Source of the DNA: a virus
Length of the DNA: 22,005 nt
IMG/VR virus record: IMGVR_UViG_3300023198_000904
Span: 1-22,005 of that record
Direction: 5' to 3' (one strand)
The notes under the pieces were generated by a model. It was given only the letters and a program-made list of their open reading frames with translations. It searched no databases and was not told the origin of the DNA. Positions 1 through 9,088 of the stretch are shown here, in pieces; the first letter of the stretch is position 1, and every line of letters starts with the position of its first letter. The position numbers and the translations under genes were made by a program.

Positions 1-1352
1 GACATAGACTTAGCTACATCACCAAATGGAGTAGTAGAACCAGCAACGTGCCACATGGCATTATCACTATTCTTCTTAACAACCTTACGGATGTTAGACT
101 TGCCATTCTTACGACCAAAGTTTAAAATTGTGAATCTGTATGATTCAATAGGCTTCTTGGAAACAGGGTGTAACTGACGATTTCTTACGATATCATCATA
201 CTCAGGGAATTCCTTCACTGTCAATTCGATTCCGTTGAGGAATTTAACTGAGGTGAATTGTCCTTGGAATGTTAACTCTTGTCCAGAACCACTAATGAAT
301 GTACCATGATCTGTTACTGTAACTCCCAGTGCATTTTGTTCTGCAACAATTGCTCTGTGGAATTCACGCATACCCATCTTACCGGTTAAGGCTACAAATT
401 TATGATCTCCGCCCCAGCGATTAGCTGAATAAGATAAATCCAAAAGGAAGTTATCCAGGATCTCATAAGTAAGTTTTGAGTAATAGCGAATGTTAGCAGG
501 TGAAATCTGCTGACGTAATCCAGCGCCATGATAAACAGGTCGCTTGTTTTCTCCTTGCAGAGTAACATGACCTTGTGCATTTTTATTGTAGATGCTATAA
601 AGCATAGACCTATCAATTTCCTTGTACCATTGAGCAAGAGCAGTCCACTCAGCTAACTTGGTCCAAAGACGTGTTTTTTGACCATCATCTGCAGTCATCT
701 CTATGATCATAACGTCAGTAGCAGCACTACGAGTAACAGTGTACTCTTTACGTAATGTGGTTAACTGATTGGTCAGAGTCATAGGAGCTGTGAAGTTAGT
801 TCCACCACCCTTGGCAGAAAATTCTTCAACAGAAGAGAAGTCTTTACTAAACCTGGCGCCAACTGCTATATCCGCAGTATCGATAAACTTGGATCCATCT
901 GGGTCAGTCAGTACCAACTCATAAATCCAATCGCTACCCTCTGGCTGAGGTTCTGATTGTACTCGAACTAACGTACCTGAGTCAGAGACCAAGTTGTCAG
1001 TTACTGCAAAATGTTTGTCACCAAACTTTACTTTGAAAGGTTGTCCACCTAGTCCAGGAGTCACACTTGATCCAACTGGAGCAGAAGAGATAGGAATCGA
1101 TTGCTCGTTCATACCATGTAGGTCCCACTTGTACTCTCTATTAGAGATAGTCTTTGTGTTTCCAATTCCACCAGTTAACATCGAAAGTACGGTCTTGTTC
1201 TGTGTACCAAACGCGTAAGCCAAAACAGAGTCCATTTTTTCAGGTTCTGTTAGGTATGCATTTGATAGGTGAGAACTTTCAGTCATACCTACGGGTAATC
1301 TACGTAATTGTAGTAATTGTAGGGGGCTCACGCCTGCTTGTTCCATTGCCAT
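1..1352 (-). CDS. Major capsid protein, HK97-fold type (partial, C-terminus beyond left edge)
   Basis: Reading leftward from the ATG at 1352-1350, the frame stays open for 450 codons to the window edge. The protein begins MAMEQAGVSPLQLLQLRRLP and is rich in short beta strands, without membrane segments or catalytic motifs. It forms the icosahedral shell. The assignment rests on size, on position as the last gene after terminase, portal and scaffold-like genes, and on overall resemblance to crAss-like capsid proteins. The segment near residues 215-330 (TRLWTKLAEWTALAQWYKEI, then YSANRWGGDHKFVALTGKMG) fits the helical and A-domain part of an HK97-type subunit. The second ATG, two codons in, is an alternative start. 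The leader is AT-rich (TTTTATATATATT) with no clear ribosome site, as usual in Bacteroidota phages. It lies 29 bases after the scaffold gene. Confidence 0.85.
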   Translation of the reverse strand, partial: MAMEQAGVSPLQLLQLRRLPVGMTESSHLSNAYLTEPEKMDSVLAYAFGTQNKTVLSMLTGGIGNTKTISNREYKWDLHGMNEQSIPISSAPVGSSVTPGLGGQPFKVKFGDKHFAVTDNLVSDSGTLVRVQSEPQPEGSDWIYELVLTDPDGSKFIDTADIAVGARFSKDFSSVEEFSAKGGGTNFTAPMTLTNQLTTLRKEYTVTRSAATDVMIIEMTADDGQKTRLWTKLAEWTALAQWYKEIDRSMLYSIYNKNAQGHVTLQGENKRPVYHGAGLRQQISPANIRYYSKLTYEILDNFLLDLSYSANRWGGDHKFVALTGKMGMREFHRAIVAEQNALGVTVTDHGTFISGSGQELTFQGQFTSVKFLNGIELTVKEFPEYDDIVRNRQLHPVSKKPIESYRFTILNFGRKNGKSNIRKVVKKNSDNAMWHVAGSTTPFGDVAKSM

Positions 1353-1381
1353 AATATATATAAAATTTAAATCGTTACTAA

Positions 1382-2644
1382 TTAATCGTCCTCAGGAGCC
1401 CTGTTAAACATGCTAGGGATATTGAGTCCTTGTTCTTCGGGATTAAGATCCTTTTCTTGGACCGGTACTCCCTTAGTTTTTGTAGTGGTATCTTTGTACC
1501 TACTTAGTATTTTACTGAAATCTTTAGACTTCTTTGTAGTTACTGCTCTTTCCATATCGTCAAAGTTGTAACCAACAAAATCCATAAAATACAAATTTAT
1601 TCTGTTGTCTGTCTTCTTAGAAGCTTTGCTTGCTGCAGTTTCGCCTTCTGCGTCTGTCTCAAACAAGTACTTCTTAAAAGCTTTTCTTCTGGCTTTAGTT
1701 ATTTTAAAGCCTGCTATCTCGTCCAGTTTATCAATCTCAGCAGACAAGTCTGCTATTTCTTTATCATCTGCCTCTTCCTGGGCCTTCAATGCATCTGCGA
1801 TACTCTTATCGTATGCAGTAACTCTAGCATCTTGTTGCTTTGAAAAAAGCTTAGAAGCTCTTATAGCTTCCTTTTCTGATTTCTCCAGATCTCTAAAGTC
1901 CTGGATCTTCTCGTCGATATCAGTTTGCTCGTATCCTTGTTGACGTAAGTCTTCTCGAATCAGAGCGTCTTGAACTTCAGGCTTTGTTGTATCTAAACCT
2001 TCATAGTCAATCCTTGCTTTAGACTGAAGATACTGTGTCGCATCACCTCCTGTACGCATAAAGTCGATAATGTTTTTATACTCATCTGGAATTTCCGCCA
2101 GGTAGTCATCAACTTTCTTATCTACAGTTTTAGTAATAACAGATGAAAAGCTTTCCTGGGTGTCTTCAAGTTCTTCTGAATCTTCCAAGATACCTTCTTC
2201 TATTAAGGTCTTAGCTAAAACATCGTAACCTGCTTTCTCTCCTTTTTCCTCTTCTTCTGGTTCCTTCTTGTAATCCTTAAGAGTACCAGCTTCGTAGTCA
2301 GTTAGGAACTGCTTTTCGTCATCTTCAAGCTCCTCTGCTTTTTTCTCTTTAAGAGCTGCAGCTGTAGCTTCGATGTCTTTTTGCGTAGTATCCTCTTCTT
2401 CCTCTTCTTCCTCTTCAGGCTTTTTCTTACCTTCTTCTTCTTTCTTAGCGGCCTCAGCATCTAGCTTGGCTTGCTTTTCTTCTGGAGTTTCTTCTTCGTC
2501 TTCTTCCTTTTTAACAGAAGTCTTAGGCTTTACAGTGCCTTCTTCTTCTGGAGTAAACTGAAATGTATCAAAGAACGTTCCTTTTAACTCAGTAGAGAAT
2601 TCATCCTTCTCCTCTGGAGTCTTTTTTTCATCTTTTTTTTTCAT
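1382..2644 (-). CDS. Acidic coiled-coil protein, probable head scaffold
   Basis: This 420-residue protein is extremely rich in Glu, Lys and Asp. Residues 1-130 are low-complexity and acidic, with an eight-Glu run near residue 78. The middle and C-terminal parts are predicted mainly helical coiled coil, and the last 40 residues are more polar (GVPVQEKDLNPEEQGLNIPS). It has no enzymatic motif. Its position directly before the capsid gene and after the portal is where tailed phages encode the scaffolding protein, an internal core that guides shell assembly and then leaves; that role is inferred from place and composition. The start codon runs into nine A residues (ATG then AAA AAA AAA), a slippage-prone tract. 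A -7-like box lies about 20 bases upstream, so this gene and the capsid gene may have their own promoter. Confidence 0.65.
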   Translation of the reverse strand: MKKKDEKKTPEEKDEFSTELKGTFFDTFQFTPEEEGTVKPKTSVKKEEDEEETPEEKQAKLDAEAAKKEEEGKKKPEEEEEEEEDTTQKDIEATAAALKEKKAEELEDDEKQFLTDYEAGTLKDYKKEPEEEEKGEKAGYDVLAKTLIEEGILEDSEELEDTQESFSSVITKTVDKKVDDYLAEIPDEYKNIIDFMRTGGDATQYLQSKARIDYEGLDTTKPEVQDALIREDLRQQGYEQTDIDEKIQDFRDLEKSEKEAIRASKLFSKQQDARVTAYDKSIADALKAQEEADDKEIADLSAEIDKLDEIAGFKITKARRKAFKKYLFETDAEGETAASKASKKTDNRINLYFMDFVGYNFDDMERAVTTKKSKDFSKILSRYKDTTTKTKGVPVQEKDLNPEEQGLNIPSMFNRAPEDD

Positions 2645-2663
2645 CGTTGTTTGTTATAAAGTT

Positions 2664-2671
2664 CAAATATA
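2664..2671 (-). promoter_or_regulatory. Candidate Bacteroidota -7 box (TATATTTG) before the scaffold and capsid genes
   Basis: Read on the minus strand, TATATTTG matches TAnnTTTG, the -7 consensus of the Bacteroidota primary sigma factor, and ends 20 bases before the scaffold ATG at 2644. No clear TTG or TTTG lies about 19 bases upstream, so the -33 half is weak. It sits in the only gap over 100 bases in the minus-strand unit, which fits extra transcription of the two most heavily needed head genes. Confidence 0.4.
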
Positions 2672-2748
2672 GAAAATCTATTATAAAGCATCATAATCTT
2701 TGTGACACTTTTGTGTAGTATTTCACTTGTTCTTGGCCCTAAAAGGGA

Positions 2749-3231
2749 TTACTTAATTCTTCTACCTTTATTACCTCGAGTTCTTCCTCCTCGATTACTA
2801 CCAGGTCGTTCACCTGTAGCACTAACTCTACCAATAAATCTGTTATTTACAATCCCTATACCAGAGTTTCTTCTTCTTCTGGAAGCTTTTAACTTAGCTG
2901 CAGTATTTACTACAGGGGGGATTACAGGTTCAATTGCAGGGTTAGGTATTACACCCGGTCTTTTCTTTATTATACCCAATTCAGGTATTGCAGAAGTACG
3001 TGGTGTAAGCCTAGCTCTACGCGTGCCTACACTTTTATCTATGTTAGCAGCATAAGACTTACCTTCATAGTCAAAAGGATCCTCTCCTTGAAATTCTGCT
3101 AAACGCAGTCTTCTCTGAAAAGGTGTATCCTGTCCTTCTAATCTTCTTTGCCTACCTAAGTCAGCGCGGTTTTTAAATACTCTCCCTGGTTTTTTAGGGT
3201 CTTTAGTTTTCTTTGGGTCTGTTCGGGCCAT
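2749..3231 (-). CDS. Arg/Lys-rich small protein of the head module
   Basis: This 160-residue, strongly basic protein starts MARTDPKKTKDPKKPGRVFK and ends in a Gly/Arg-rich tail (GGRTRGNKGRRIK). A Pro/Ile-rich stretch (GVIPNPAIEPVIPPVV) lies near residues 93-108. No catalytic motif, membrane segment or clear domain is visible. Its start shares one base with the portal stop, so the two are translationally coupled. Position between portal and scaffold suggests a virion-associated or DNA-binding head protein, possibly injected or neutralising packaged DNA; this is inference. The adjacent strongly acidic scaffold-like protein raises the possibility that the two interact by charge. I do not recognise the family. 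Confidence 0.6.
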   Translation of the reverse strand: MARTDPKKTKDPKKPGRVFKNRADLGRQRRLEGQDTPFQRRLRLAEFQGEDPFDYEGKSYAANIDKSVGTRRARLTPRTSAIPELGIIKKRPGVIPNPAIEPVIPPVVNTAAKLKASRRRRNSGIGIVNNRFIGRVSATGERPGSNRGGRTRGNKGRRIK

Positions 3232-5711
3232 TATTTCTTTGGTTTAGATTTTTCGCCAACTACTTTGTTTTTCATGGCGGTTTTATTATTGTCTTTAGAT
3301 ATTCGTTCTTTAGACTTGATGTCCTTCTCTTTAATATCTAATTCTCTAGATTTTAACTTAGCATCTGATTTGTCTTTCGATACCTGAGCACCAAGTTTGT
3401 TTTGTTCTATGAATTGGTTAAATGAGTCTCGTCCTTGTTCTAGATGTATTTTACTGTATTCTAATACATCCGGAACTTGATTATCATTGATGTCAGTATC
3501 CTGAGAAAAGCCCATAGCCTTAACAGTTTCTACTTTAAGCTTGTTCTCTCGATCAAGTTGCTTATCCATCAAGTTATCTTCATGCTGCTCTCTTTCCCAG
3601 GCTTCAGTTTTATCTGCAGCTGCTTGCTCAACTTTCTGAGCTTGCTCAACAGCTGCTATTTGTTTCTGTTCAAATTCACTTTCAGAACTAACAATTTCAC
3701 CTTCGATCTCAGAGATACTTTCTGACTTGTAAATCTTAATAAGATCAGACAAATTAACTTTTTCTTGTTGTAATGCAATCTGTGCAAGACCCTCAAGCTT
3801 CTGCTTAATCCTAGCGTCCTTGATACTATCAGTTACAAACACGTTGTAATTAGTATCATCAAACTCAGTACCATCTACTTCTAGAATAGCAGTTTCGATA
3901 TCGTTTACAATGTATTGGAGTTTCTTATTTCCATAAGATGATTGCCTAAATGTTTGTATGTAGGCTGTAAGTACTTTTTGTTTAACCTGATTGTGGTAGA
4001 AGAACCAAGGTTCTGTAATACTAGTAGATTGTTGTACTGCTCTTTCTATTCCACTTGCAGTTTCTGAGGCTTTAACATCTGCCTCACGTTGACGAGAGAT
4101 ACCGGTAATTCTATCTACCTGGGCCTCCAATTCGCGCAACACTTCTAAGTATTGTCCTACTATTTGAGATAAGGATAAGTCAACACCTTTCATCTCATTC
4201 ATTGCTTGAGTTACACTATTAGGATCACCTTTCTTACCTTCTTCCATAGAATTCACCCAGATGATACCGGTGTTGTCAAAATGGTAAATCCATTCATCCA
4301 TGTCCATCCCCATGGACTTAGGCATCTTAGCGTAATCCATTATGAGTTTTCTACCCTTAGCTTTAGCTAGTTCCTGTTCAAGTCTCCACCATACAGTCAT
4401 ATAAGTGTACTGATGTGGCTTTACTAGGTCTATTAACGAAGTAGCCATAGAGTTTACTGAGTTGAACACATATCCAATATAAGGGAGACTACACTCTCCA
4501 GGATTGTTCATATCCCTGAATTGGTTGTGTAGAGGTCTAACATTTACATAAATGTCATCACCAATTCTAGTACCTTCCCAGACTTCATTGATCCACTGCC
4601 ACCTTAAAGTACCACCAGCATCTTTGATATCCTGGGACATTTCAAAATCTTCTGAAACAATAGTTTCTGCTTCTTTACCTGAACGAGGATCCATATAGGT
4701 TAGGAAACCTACCTTTCTCAAACTCTTCCATACTACGTTAGCTACATATACATGTGAACTGGAACCAGCAGAGGATTGCCCCTGCATTGTATTTGTATTA
4801 ATGACATTACCTTGTATCTCACTCTCTGCATATGCAAAGCCTGGGTAATACTGCATCTTATTACTTGGATATCCTATTTCACCTTTATCAAGGCGATCTA
4901 TCTCAGCATCTGTTAATCCGTCACTGTAAAGGTCTATAACTTCTCCTATAGAGAGCCAGCGTTCTTCTTTGGCCCACTGGGCATCTTCTATAGAGCGTAG
5001 TTCAATTGTCTTGTCGTAATCAAAGTTTAATGGGTTTACTACACGTACCTTTGGTTCATTATTATGGGTACCAACATAAAATACCTCTTCTGAGGATATC
5101 AAGGCGTGTTCCCATCCAGCGTTAAACTTACGTTTAAGCTCTTCAGCTTGTACTCCATATTCGAGGATCTGATTAGCAGTTACCTCTCTAGGATGTATGT
5201 ACTGGGACTTAAAATATTTTTGTATTGAATCCAGGGGCTGAGGTGGCTCTTGTCCTTCCTCTTGTGGTCCTTGATCCTGTACCATTCTAGCTTGTAAATG
5301 TTCTAAAATAGCTTTTCTCTTTTCATCCTGTTTCTGAGAAACTACTTCTCCGCTAGTAGCTCGAACCCTGAAAGAGAAAGGTCTCTGCATTTCCTCTCCT
5401 TTTAACAACTCTATCTTGGGACGGATGATGTTATAATTCTTCATCTTCGTGGCAACCTTACTATAATTGCCTTTTAGACCCATAGGGTTTAGAACGTAAT
5501 TAAAGTCCTTTTCATTAAAGATCGAATTATAAAGGTTATAGTTGATTTGCTTATTAAACTTACTAGACCTGTTATTTTGCAAGGTTTGAGAAGATAAGTT
5601 AATAATAGCATCTACAGAGTTCTTTTGCCATTTCTCACCTTTACGTGTACGCGAGATTTTCTGAGGTGGAAGGCTGTAATTGTACGGAGTATCTTTTACT
5701 GGATATGACAT
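3231..5711 (-). CDS. Portal protein
   Basis: This 826-residue protein follows the large terminase by 13 bases. Length and sequence style (N-terminal YNSIFNEKDFNYVLNPMGLK, then RPKIELLKGEEMQRPFSFRV) fit the crAss-like portal, the dodecameric ring at the capsid vertex through which DNA enters and leaves. The long mixed alpha/beta central region (about residues 90-670) carries typical wing and stem features, including LVKPHQYTYMTVWWRLEQEL and DRITGISRQREADVKASETA. From about residue 676 the C-terminus is a charged coiled coil rich in Gln, Glu and Lys. It is interrupted near 738-751 by DTDINDNQVPDVLE, which resembles calcium-binding DxDxDGxxD repeats. No signal or membrane segment is present. The start has no strong ribosome site. 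Confidence 0.87.
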   Translation of the reverse strand: MSYPVKDTPYNYSLPPQKISRTRKGEKWQKNSVDAIINLSSQTLQNNRSSKFNKQINYNLYNSIFNEKDFNYVLNPMGLKGNYSKVATKMKNYNIIRPKIELLKGEEMQRPFSFRVRATSGEVVSQKQDEKRKAILEHLQARMVQDQGPQEEGQEPPQPLDSIQKYFKSQYIHPREVTANQILEYGVQAEELKRKFNAGWEHALISSEEVFYVGTHNNEPKVRVVNPLNFDYDKTIELRSIEDAQWAKEERWLSIGEVIDLYSDGLTDAEIDRLDKGEIGYPSNKMQYYPGFAYAESEIQGNVINTNTMQGQSSAGSSSHVYVANVVWKSLRKVGFLTYMDPRSGKEAETIVSEDFEMSQDIKDAGGTLRWQWINEVWEGTRIGDDIYVNVRPLHNQFRDMNNPGECSLPYIGYVFNSVNSMATSLIDLVKPHQYTYMTVWWRLEQELAKAKGRKLIMDYAKMPKSMGMDMDEWIYHFDNTGIIWVNSMEEGKKGDPNSVTQAMNEMKGVDLSLSQIVGQYLEVLRELEAQVDRITGISRQREADVKASETASGIERAVQQSTSITEPWFFYHNQVKQKVLTAYIQTFRQSSYGNKKLQYIVNDIETAILEVDGTEFDDTNYNVFVTDSIKDARIKQKLEGLAQIALQQEKVNLSDLIKIYKSESISEIEGEIVSSESEFEQKQIAAVEQAQKVEQAAADKTEAWEREQHEDNLMDKQLDRENKLKVETVKAMGFSQDTDINDNQVPDVLEYSKIHLEQGRDSFNQFIEQNKLGAQVSKDKSDAKLKSRELDIKEKDIKSKERISKDNNKTAMKNKVVGEKSKPKK

Positions 5712-5724
5712 TTAGTTATGTTTA

Positions 5725-7926
5725 TTATTGGAAAAATCCCCTTTCAAAGTAAGGGTCTCGTTCTATTTCTGTTTTCTCTTCGATGGCTACATTATACATC
5801 TGTTCTCTTTGCGCTACTGCGAGCATTAAAGCTATGATTCTATCATAGTTACCTACATCATTATATGAGATGAGCTCCTTAACAATAGGTTTAGAGTAGA
5901 TGAAGTGTAGCTGCATCTTCCCTTCTCCAACGTTCTCTTGTAGCCAATCCCTTAGGAAAACTTCGAGCTCAGCCTTAGGGCCTTTGCTCTTACCGTCTTT
6001 CCCAACAGTCTTATGCATGTTCTGTCCATACACTCTACTGACTTTAGAAGACTGGTTGGCCTTAAGGACTGTAGGGGTATAGGCTAGCAAAGATAGTGAA
6101 TGTTTTTGTTCAAAGTAAGTCTTAATACCAATTTTTTCATTTTCATACAAACAAAGGGCTCCATAGTATATAAGAAGTCTCCTGGCTTGCTCGTAGTAAG
6201 TCTTAGCAGATTCGGGCCTGGCTGTATACTCAGCAACGATTTTATCGTGATTACCGGAACCTATCGTAGCTCTTCTTATTAAGATAAGAGATCCTAAAGA
6301 AGAGCTGTTCACAGCTTCATCTAAATCGTAAGGGTCATTACCTGCAATGTACCATCCATACTGTGAGTTCTCTGCTGGGTGTTCCCAGATCTGTATTGCT
6401 CCTGTAGCGTCTGCACCCTTCTTGACAGGGTAGTCGCAAGGGATAGGATCCGTTTTCTTTAAGTAAGGCTTAAATTTAAACCTATCTTCTCCAGCCTCTA
6501 AGTCTACAACCATCTCACCAGCCTGTCCTATGACGTCTCCATCAGTGGAAGTTTCCAACCAGGCTAGATGATCTATGAGTTCTCCTATTGGGAAGATATT
6601 ACCAGTTGTAAGTAAGAATGCTTCACTAGGGACAATAGGACGTTGTTGGAGTTCATCATTGTGTGCTTGCTTGTCCTTACCTTGGGCTGCCTTATCCCTG
6701 GCCTTTTCTAAGAATTTAACAGCTGGCTCTCGTACTGTGTTACCTTTCTCATCCTTGTACTGGTTGAGTGTCTTCCAGGCAGGCATGAACATTCCTATCT
6801 TAAAAGGACTATTCTCGTATTCATCAGTAAAGGCTATGCAATCATATTTTTCTGGGTTGTAGAACACTTCCTTAGCAGCCTCCGTAGCACCACCAACCAT
6901 GTCACCACCTGTACCAGACATCCAGATAGAACCAAACTTAACAGCACCATCGGCTGTAGCTTCCTTCATCTGACCTAAGGCTTCTATTAGATTATCAAAG
7001 AAACCTATCTCCTCAAAGCAAGACCATCCCGGTCTGGTACCATTACCCGCATAAGGGTTATCCTTAAATGATCTGTGTTGTATCTTAGAACCAGAACCCT
7101 TTCGCTCCCAGTTGCCACCAGTCTTTACATCAACCATGGCTTCTACGAACTTACCTGAAGTCCAGGATCCAGAGAAGGCTTTAGATAAAGGAGAGGGGTG
7201 ACTCTTTCCTGCATACGTTAAATGCCCTCTTAGGTTGTTTAAACCAAGGCGTACTTTATGTAATAAGGTGTTGGAGTAGAAACTGTCAATCGCCCCTACT
7301 AAGGTTTCAGAAGTAAAAGGCTCTTCAGATTCTTTACCGTCTACGTATTCTTTATAATTCGTAGCCCCATCCATAAGGAAATTGTGAGCTACTGTAACAC
7401 TCATCCAGAAAGATTTACCACCACCACGAGCCTCAATGTCAATAACATTCATGGCCTCGTTCTCAAAGAGAGGATCTCCTAGATCACTGGTGTGGGTTTT
7501 AAATAAATACTCCCGGGCATCAACAAATCGTTTTAATGTCTTACCATCCTCTTTATAACAAGAAGGAGGCAGAACATTCCAGTCTCCCTCTTGATAATCT
7601 ATTCCTGCTCCTCTATGACACGTCACATCTGGATCATCCATAAACCCAGAAAATCCTCTAGCTTCAATCGTATAGATAGCACGTTCCCACTCCAAGTCTC
7701 TCAAGAAGGGTTGTCCTAAAGTCTTCACTTTAGCTGTGGCTGTCTTATTTAATTCAATGGTCCAATAGTTGATAAAGAAGTACAAGATACCAGGCATATA
7801 CCTGCCCTCTATCCAAATTCCATTAATGCATTTCTTTTTTTCTGCTTTCCAGAATTCTTTAAAGTCCCTTGAATAAGGGTTCATTGATGGGATTATTGTT
7901 TTCTTATACGACTTGTAACCTACCAT
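5725..7926 (-). CDS. terL: Terminase large subunit (packaging ATPase and nuclease)
   Basis: This 733-residue motor protein drives DNA into the prohead and cuts concatemers. The N-terminal ATPase has a Walker A-type loop (EARGGGKS, residues 165-172), a Walker B with catalytic acid (WSCFEEIGF, 301-309) and a coupling-type motif (SGTGG, 337-341). The C-terminal RNase H-like nuclease shows its acidic residues in order: D531 in GNDPYD, E595 in LYENEK and D694 in NYDRIIALMLA. All key residues are present, so it should be active. The start overlaps the preceding stop as TAATG. The next gene is the portal. Length agrees with crAss-like large terminases. Confidence 0.95.
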   Translation of the reverse strand: MVGYKSYKKTIIPSMNPYSRDFKEFWKAEKKKCINGIWIEGRYMPGILYFFINYWTIELNKTATAKVKTLGQPFLRDLEWERAIYTIEARGFSGFMDDPDVTCHRGAGIDYQEGDWNVLPPSCYKEDGKTLKRFVDAREYLFKTHTSDLGDPLFENEAMNVIDIEARGGGKSFWMSVTVAHNFLMDGATNYKEYVDGKESEEPFTSETLVGAIDSFYSNTLLHKVRLGLNNLRGHLTYAGKSHPSPLSKAFSGSWTSGKFVEAMVDVKTGGNWERKGSGSKIQHRSFKDNPYAGNGTRPGWSCFEEIGFFDNLIEALGQMKEATADGAVKFGSIWMSGTGGDMVGGATEAAKEVFYNPEKYDCIAFTDEYENSPFKIGMFMPAWKTLNQYKDEKGNTVREPAVKFLEKARDKAAQGKDKQAHNDELQQRPIVPSEAFLLTTGNIFPIGELIDHLAWLETSTDGDVIGQAGEMVVDLEAGEDRFKFKPYLKKTDPIPCDYPVKKGADATGAIQIWEHPAENSQYGWYIAGNDPYDLDEAVNSSSLGSLILIRRATIGSGNHDKIVAEYTARPESAKTYYEQARRLLIYYGALCLYENEKIGIKTYFEQKHSLSLLAYTPTVLKANQSSKVSRVYGQNMHKTVGKDGKSKGPKAELEVFLRDWLQENVGEGKMQLHFIYSKPIVKELISYNDVGNYDRIIALMLAVAQREQMYNVAIEEKTEIERDPYFERGFFQ

Positions 7927-8516
7927 TATATTTCTCCAGTGTCAGATAAACTTAGTGTTTGCCCACCCTTAACCTGCTGATCTTCATCTTCTTCAGCTAA
8001 GGACTTTTGGATCTGATGATACATATCGTAAATTGCTTTAGTATTTTTCATCATATCATCCAGGACTTTGGCATTCCCTGGTATTTTCATCATGGTTCCT
8101 TTCGCAGGATCCATTTCATAAGTATCCATTGTATAAGGAGTATCTCTAATAAAGATAGCCCTCTGTGTCAACTTTTCATTCATTTCCTCCAATGATTTCA
8201 ATGCAGGTGTAGTATGTAATGTGTGATACATTTCGAACAAAGGTAGTAATTTTTTCTCATTCTTATCATAGTAGTCAGGATCGCCCATGAAGTCTTTAGA
8301 TAATAACCCTATGCGCTCATGATACTGAACATTACGAAATACATTCTCTTTACCACTCTCCTGGATCTGGGCTACGTACCACATGATCTTTGAAGAGGTT
8401 ATTTTGTTTCTGCTCTTATCAGAACTCCAGAGACCCTTAAAGGGTTGAATGTTTTTGAACTGTGGGTTTACCACCCAAAAGCTATCGTCTGTGTTAAAGG
8501 ATTTCGTTAAACTCAT
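7926..8516 (-). CDS. Protein of unknown fold just before terL; candidate small terminase
   Basis: This 196-residue mostly helical soluble protein has an N-terminal aromatic-rich part (SFWVVNPQFKNIQPFKGLW) and a C-terminal helical region ending in an acidic patch (AEEDEDQQ). Its stop shares a base with the terL start (TAATG), so the two are coupled, and it overlaps the HU/IHF-like gene by 23 bases. In many tailed phages this slot holds the small terminase, which recognises the packaging site. No recognisable helix-turn-helix is visible, so the role is inferred from synteny only; it could be another conserved packaging-module protein. Confidence 0.45.
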   Translation of the reverse strand: MSLTKSFNTDDSFWVVNPQFKNIQPFKGLWSSDKSRNKITSSKIMWYVAQIQESGKENVFRNVQYHERIGLLSKDFMGDPDYYDKNEKKLLPLFEMYHTLHTTPALKSLEEMNEKLTQRAIFIRDTPYTMDTYEMDPAKGTMMKIPGNAKVLDDMMKNTKAIYDMYHQIQKSLAEEDEDQQVKGGQTLSLSDTGEI

Positions 8517-8742
8517 CTGTTTTACTTTTAATAAATTCTTTTCTGTCCTCAGGGAGGTATTGCAGTCTTCCAGGTTTCACCTTAAAGACCCCAAAATACT
8601 GTAAGCGTACGTCGTTTAGATCTTGCTCTTGCATCGTTTTTGATACAAAGACAAATTGGGACTCAGCAATTGAACGTATCTCTCGTCTGCTAAGCCCCAT
8701 CTCTGTTGCAATTTCTTGGTATACTTTCTCTAGATTATCCAA
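8494..8742 (-). CDS. HU/IHF-like DNA-binding protein
   Basis: This 82-residue protein has the HU/IHF layout. An N-terminal helical part (EIATEMGLSRREIRSIAESQ, residues 10-29) corresponds to the dimerisation helices. It is followed by VRLQYFGVFKVKPGR (45-59), close to the family's 'V.L.gFG.F.v..r..R.GRN' signature, where the beta arms begin. The arm and C-terminal helix are short, so it is at the small end of the family. Such proteins bend DNA. Crassvirales genomes are known to encode IHF-like proteins near the packaging genes, which supports both the call and the phage assignment. It overlaps both neighbours. Whether it assists packaging, replication or transcription cannot be read from sequence. 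Confidence 0.7.
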   Translation of the reverse strand: MDNLEKVYQEIATEMGLSRREIRSIAESQFVFVSKTMQEQDLNDVRLQYFGVFKVKPGRLQYLPEDRKEFIKSKTDEFNEIL

Positions 8743-9088
8743 AGCTAAACCCTATTTCTTTCCTAGGTATTAAATTAGGATTGAATACGTACAATCCATG
8801 GCCCAGAGCACTAAGACATCCTTTCTTTACTACAGCAGAAACGATGTTCTGAAAGTATTGAGCATTTATGTCCATACTCTTCTGAACTTCTTTCTTTGTT
8901 TCTGTTGAAAAAACAAACTTAGAAAGGAAGGGTTCTTTCAAACCCTGCCCTCTAAATTCAAGATATTTGTCAAGTAGTAAAGAAAGTAAATCCAGTTCTC
9001 TTTCTGTTAGCTTCAAGCTTCCATTAAAGAGAGTGAGATAGGCCCTACTTAAACCTAGTTCAGCTGTATTTACTTTTACTATTTCCAT
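8735..9088 (-). CDS. Winged-helix DNA-binding protein, likely regulator
   Basis: This 117-residue protein has an N-terminal helical part (LSRAYLTLFNGSLKLTEREL). It then shows a winged-helix pattern: a helix ending in KKEVQKSMDINAQYFQNIVS (about 67-86, the helix-turn-helix), VVKKGCL, and a wing leading to GHGLYVFNPNLIPRKE. The closing 'Y.fNP.LIPR' is common in small winged-helix proteins of Bacteroidota phages and replicons. It is probably a DNA-binding regulator, target unknown. It overlaps the HU/IHF-like gene by 8 bases and starts at the stop of the GroES-like gene (TAATG). Confidence 0.6.
   Translation of the reverse strand: MEIVKVNTAELGLSRAYLTLFNGSLKLTERELDLLSLLLDKYLEFRGQGLKEPFLSKFVFSTETKKEVQKSMDINAQYFQNIVSAVVKKGCLSALGHGLYVFNPNLIPRKEIGFSFG

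Noticed and set aside
1605-1943. Plus-strand frames rich in Ser and Leu opposite the scaffold gene (also 2373-2561)
   Set aside because: Mirror images of Glu/Lys-rich codons on the coding strand.
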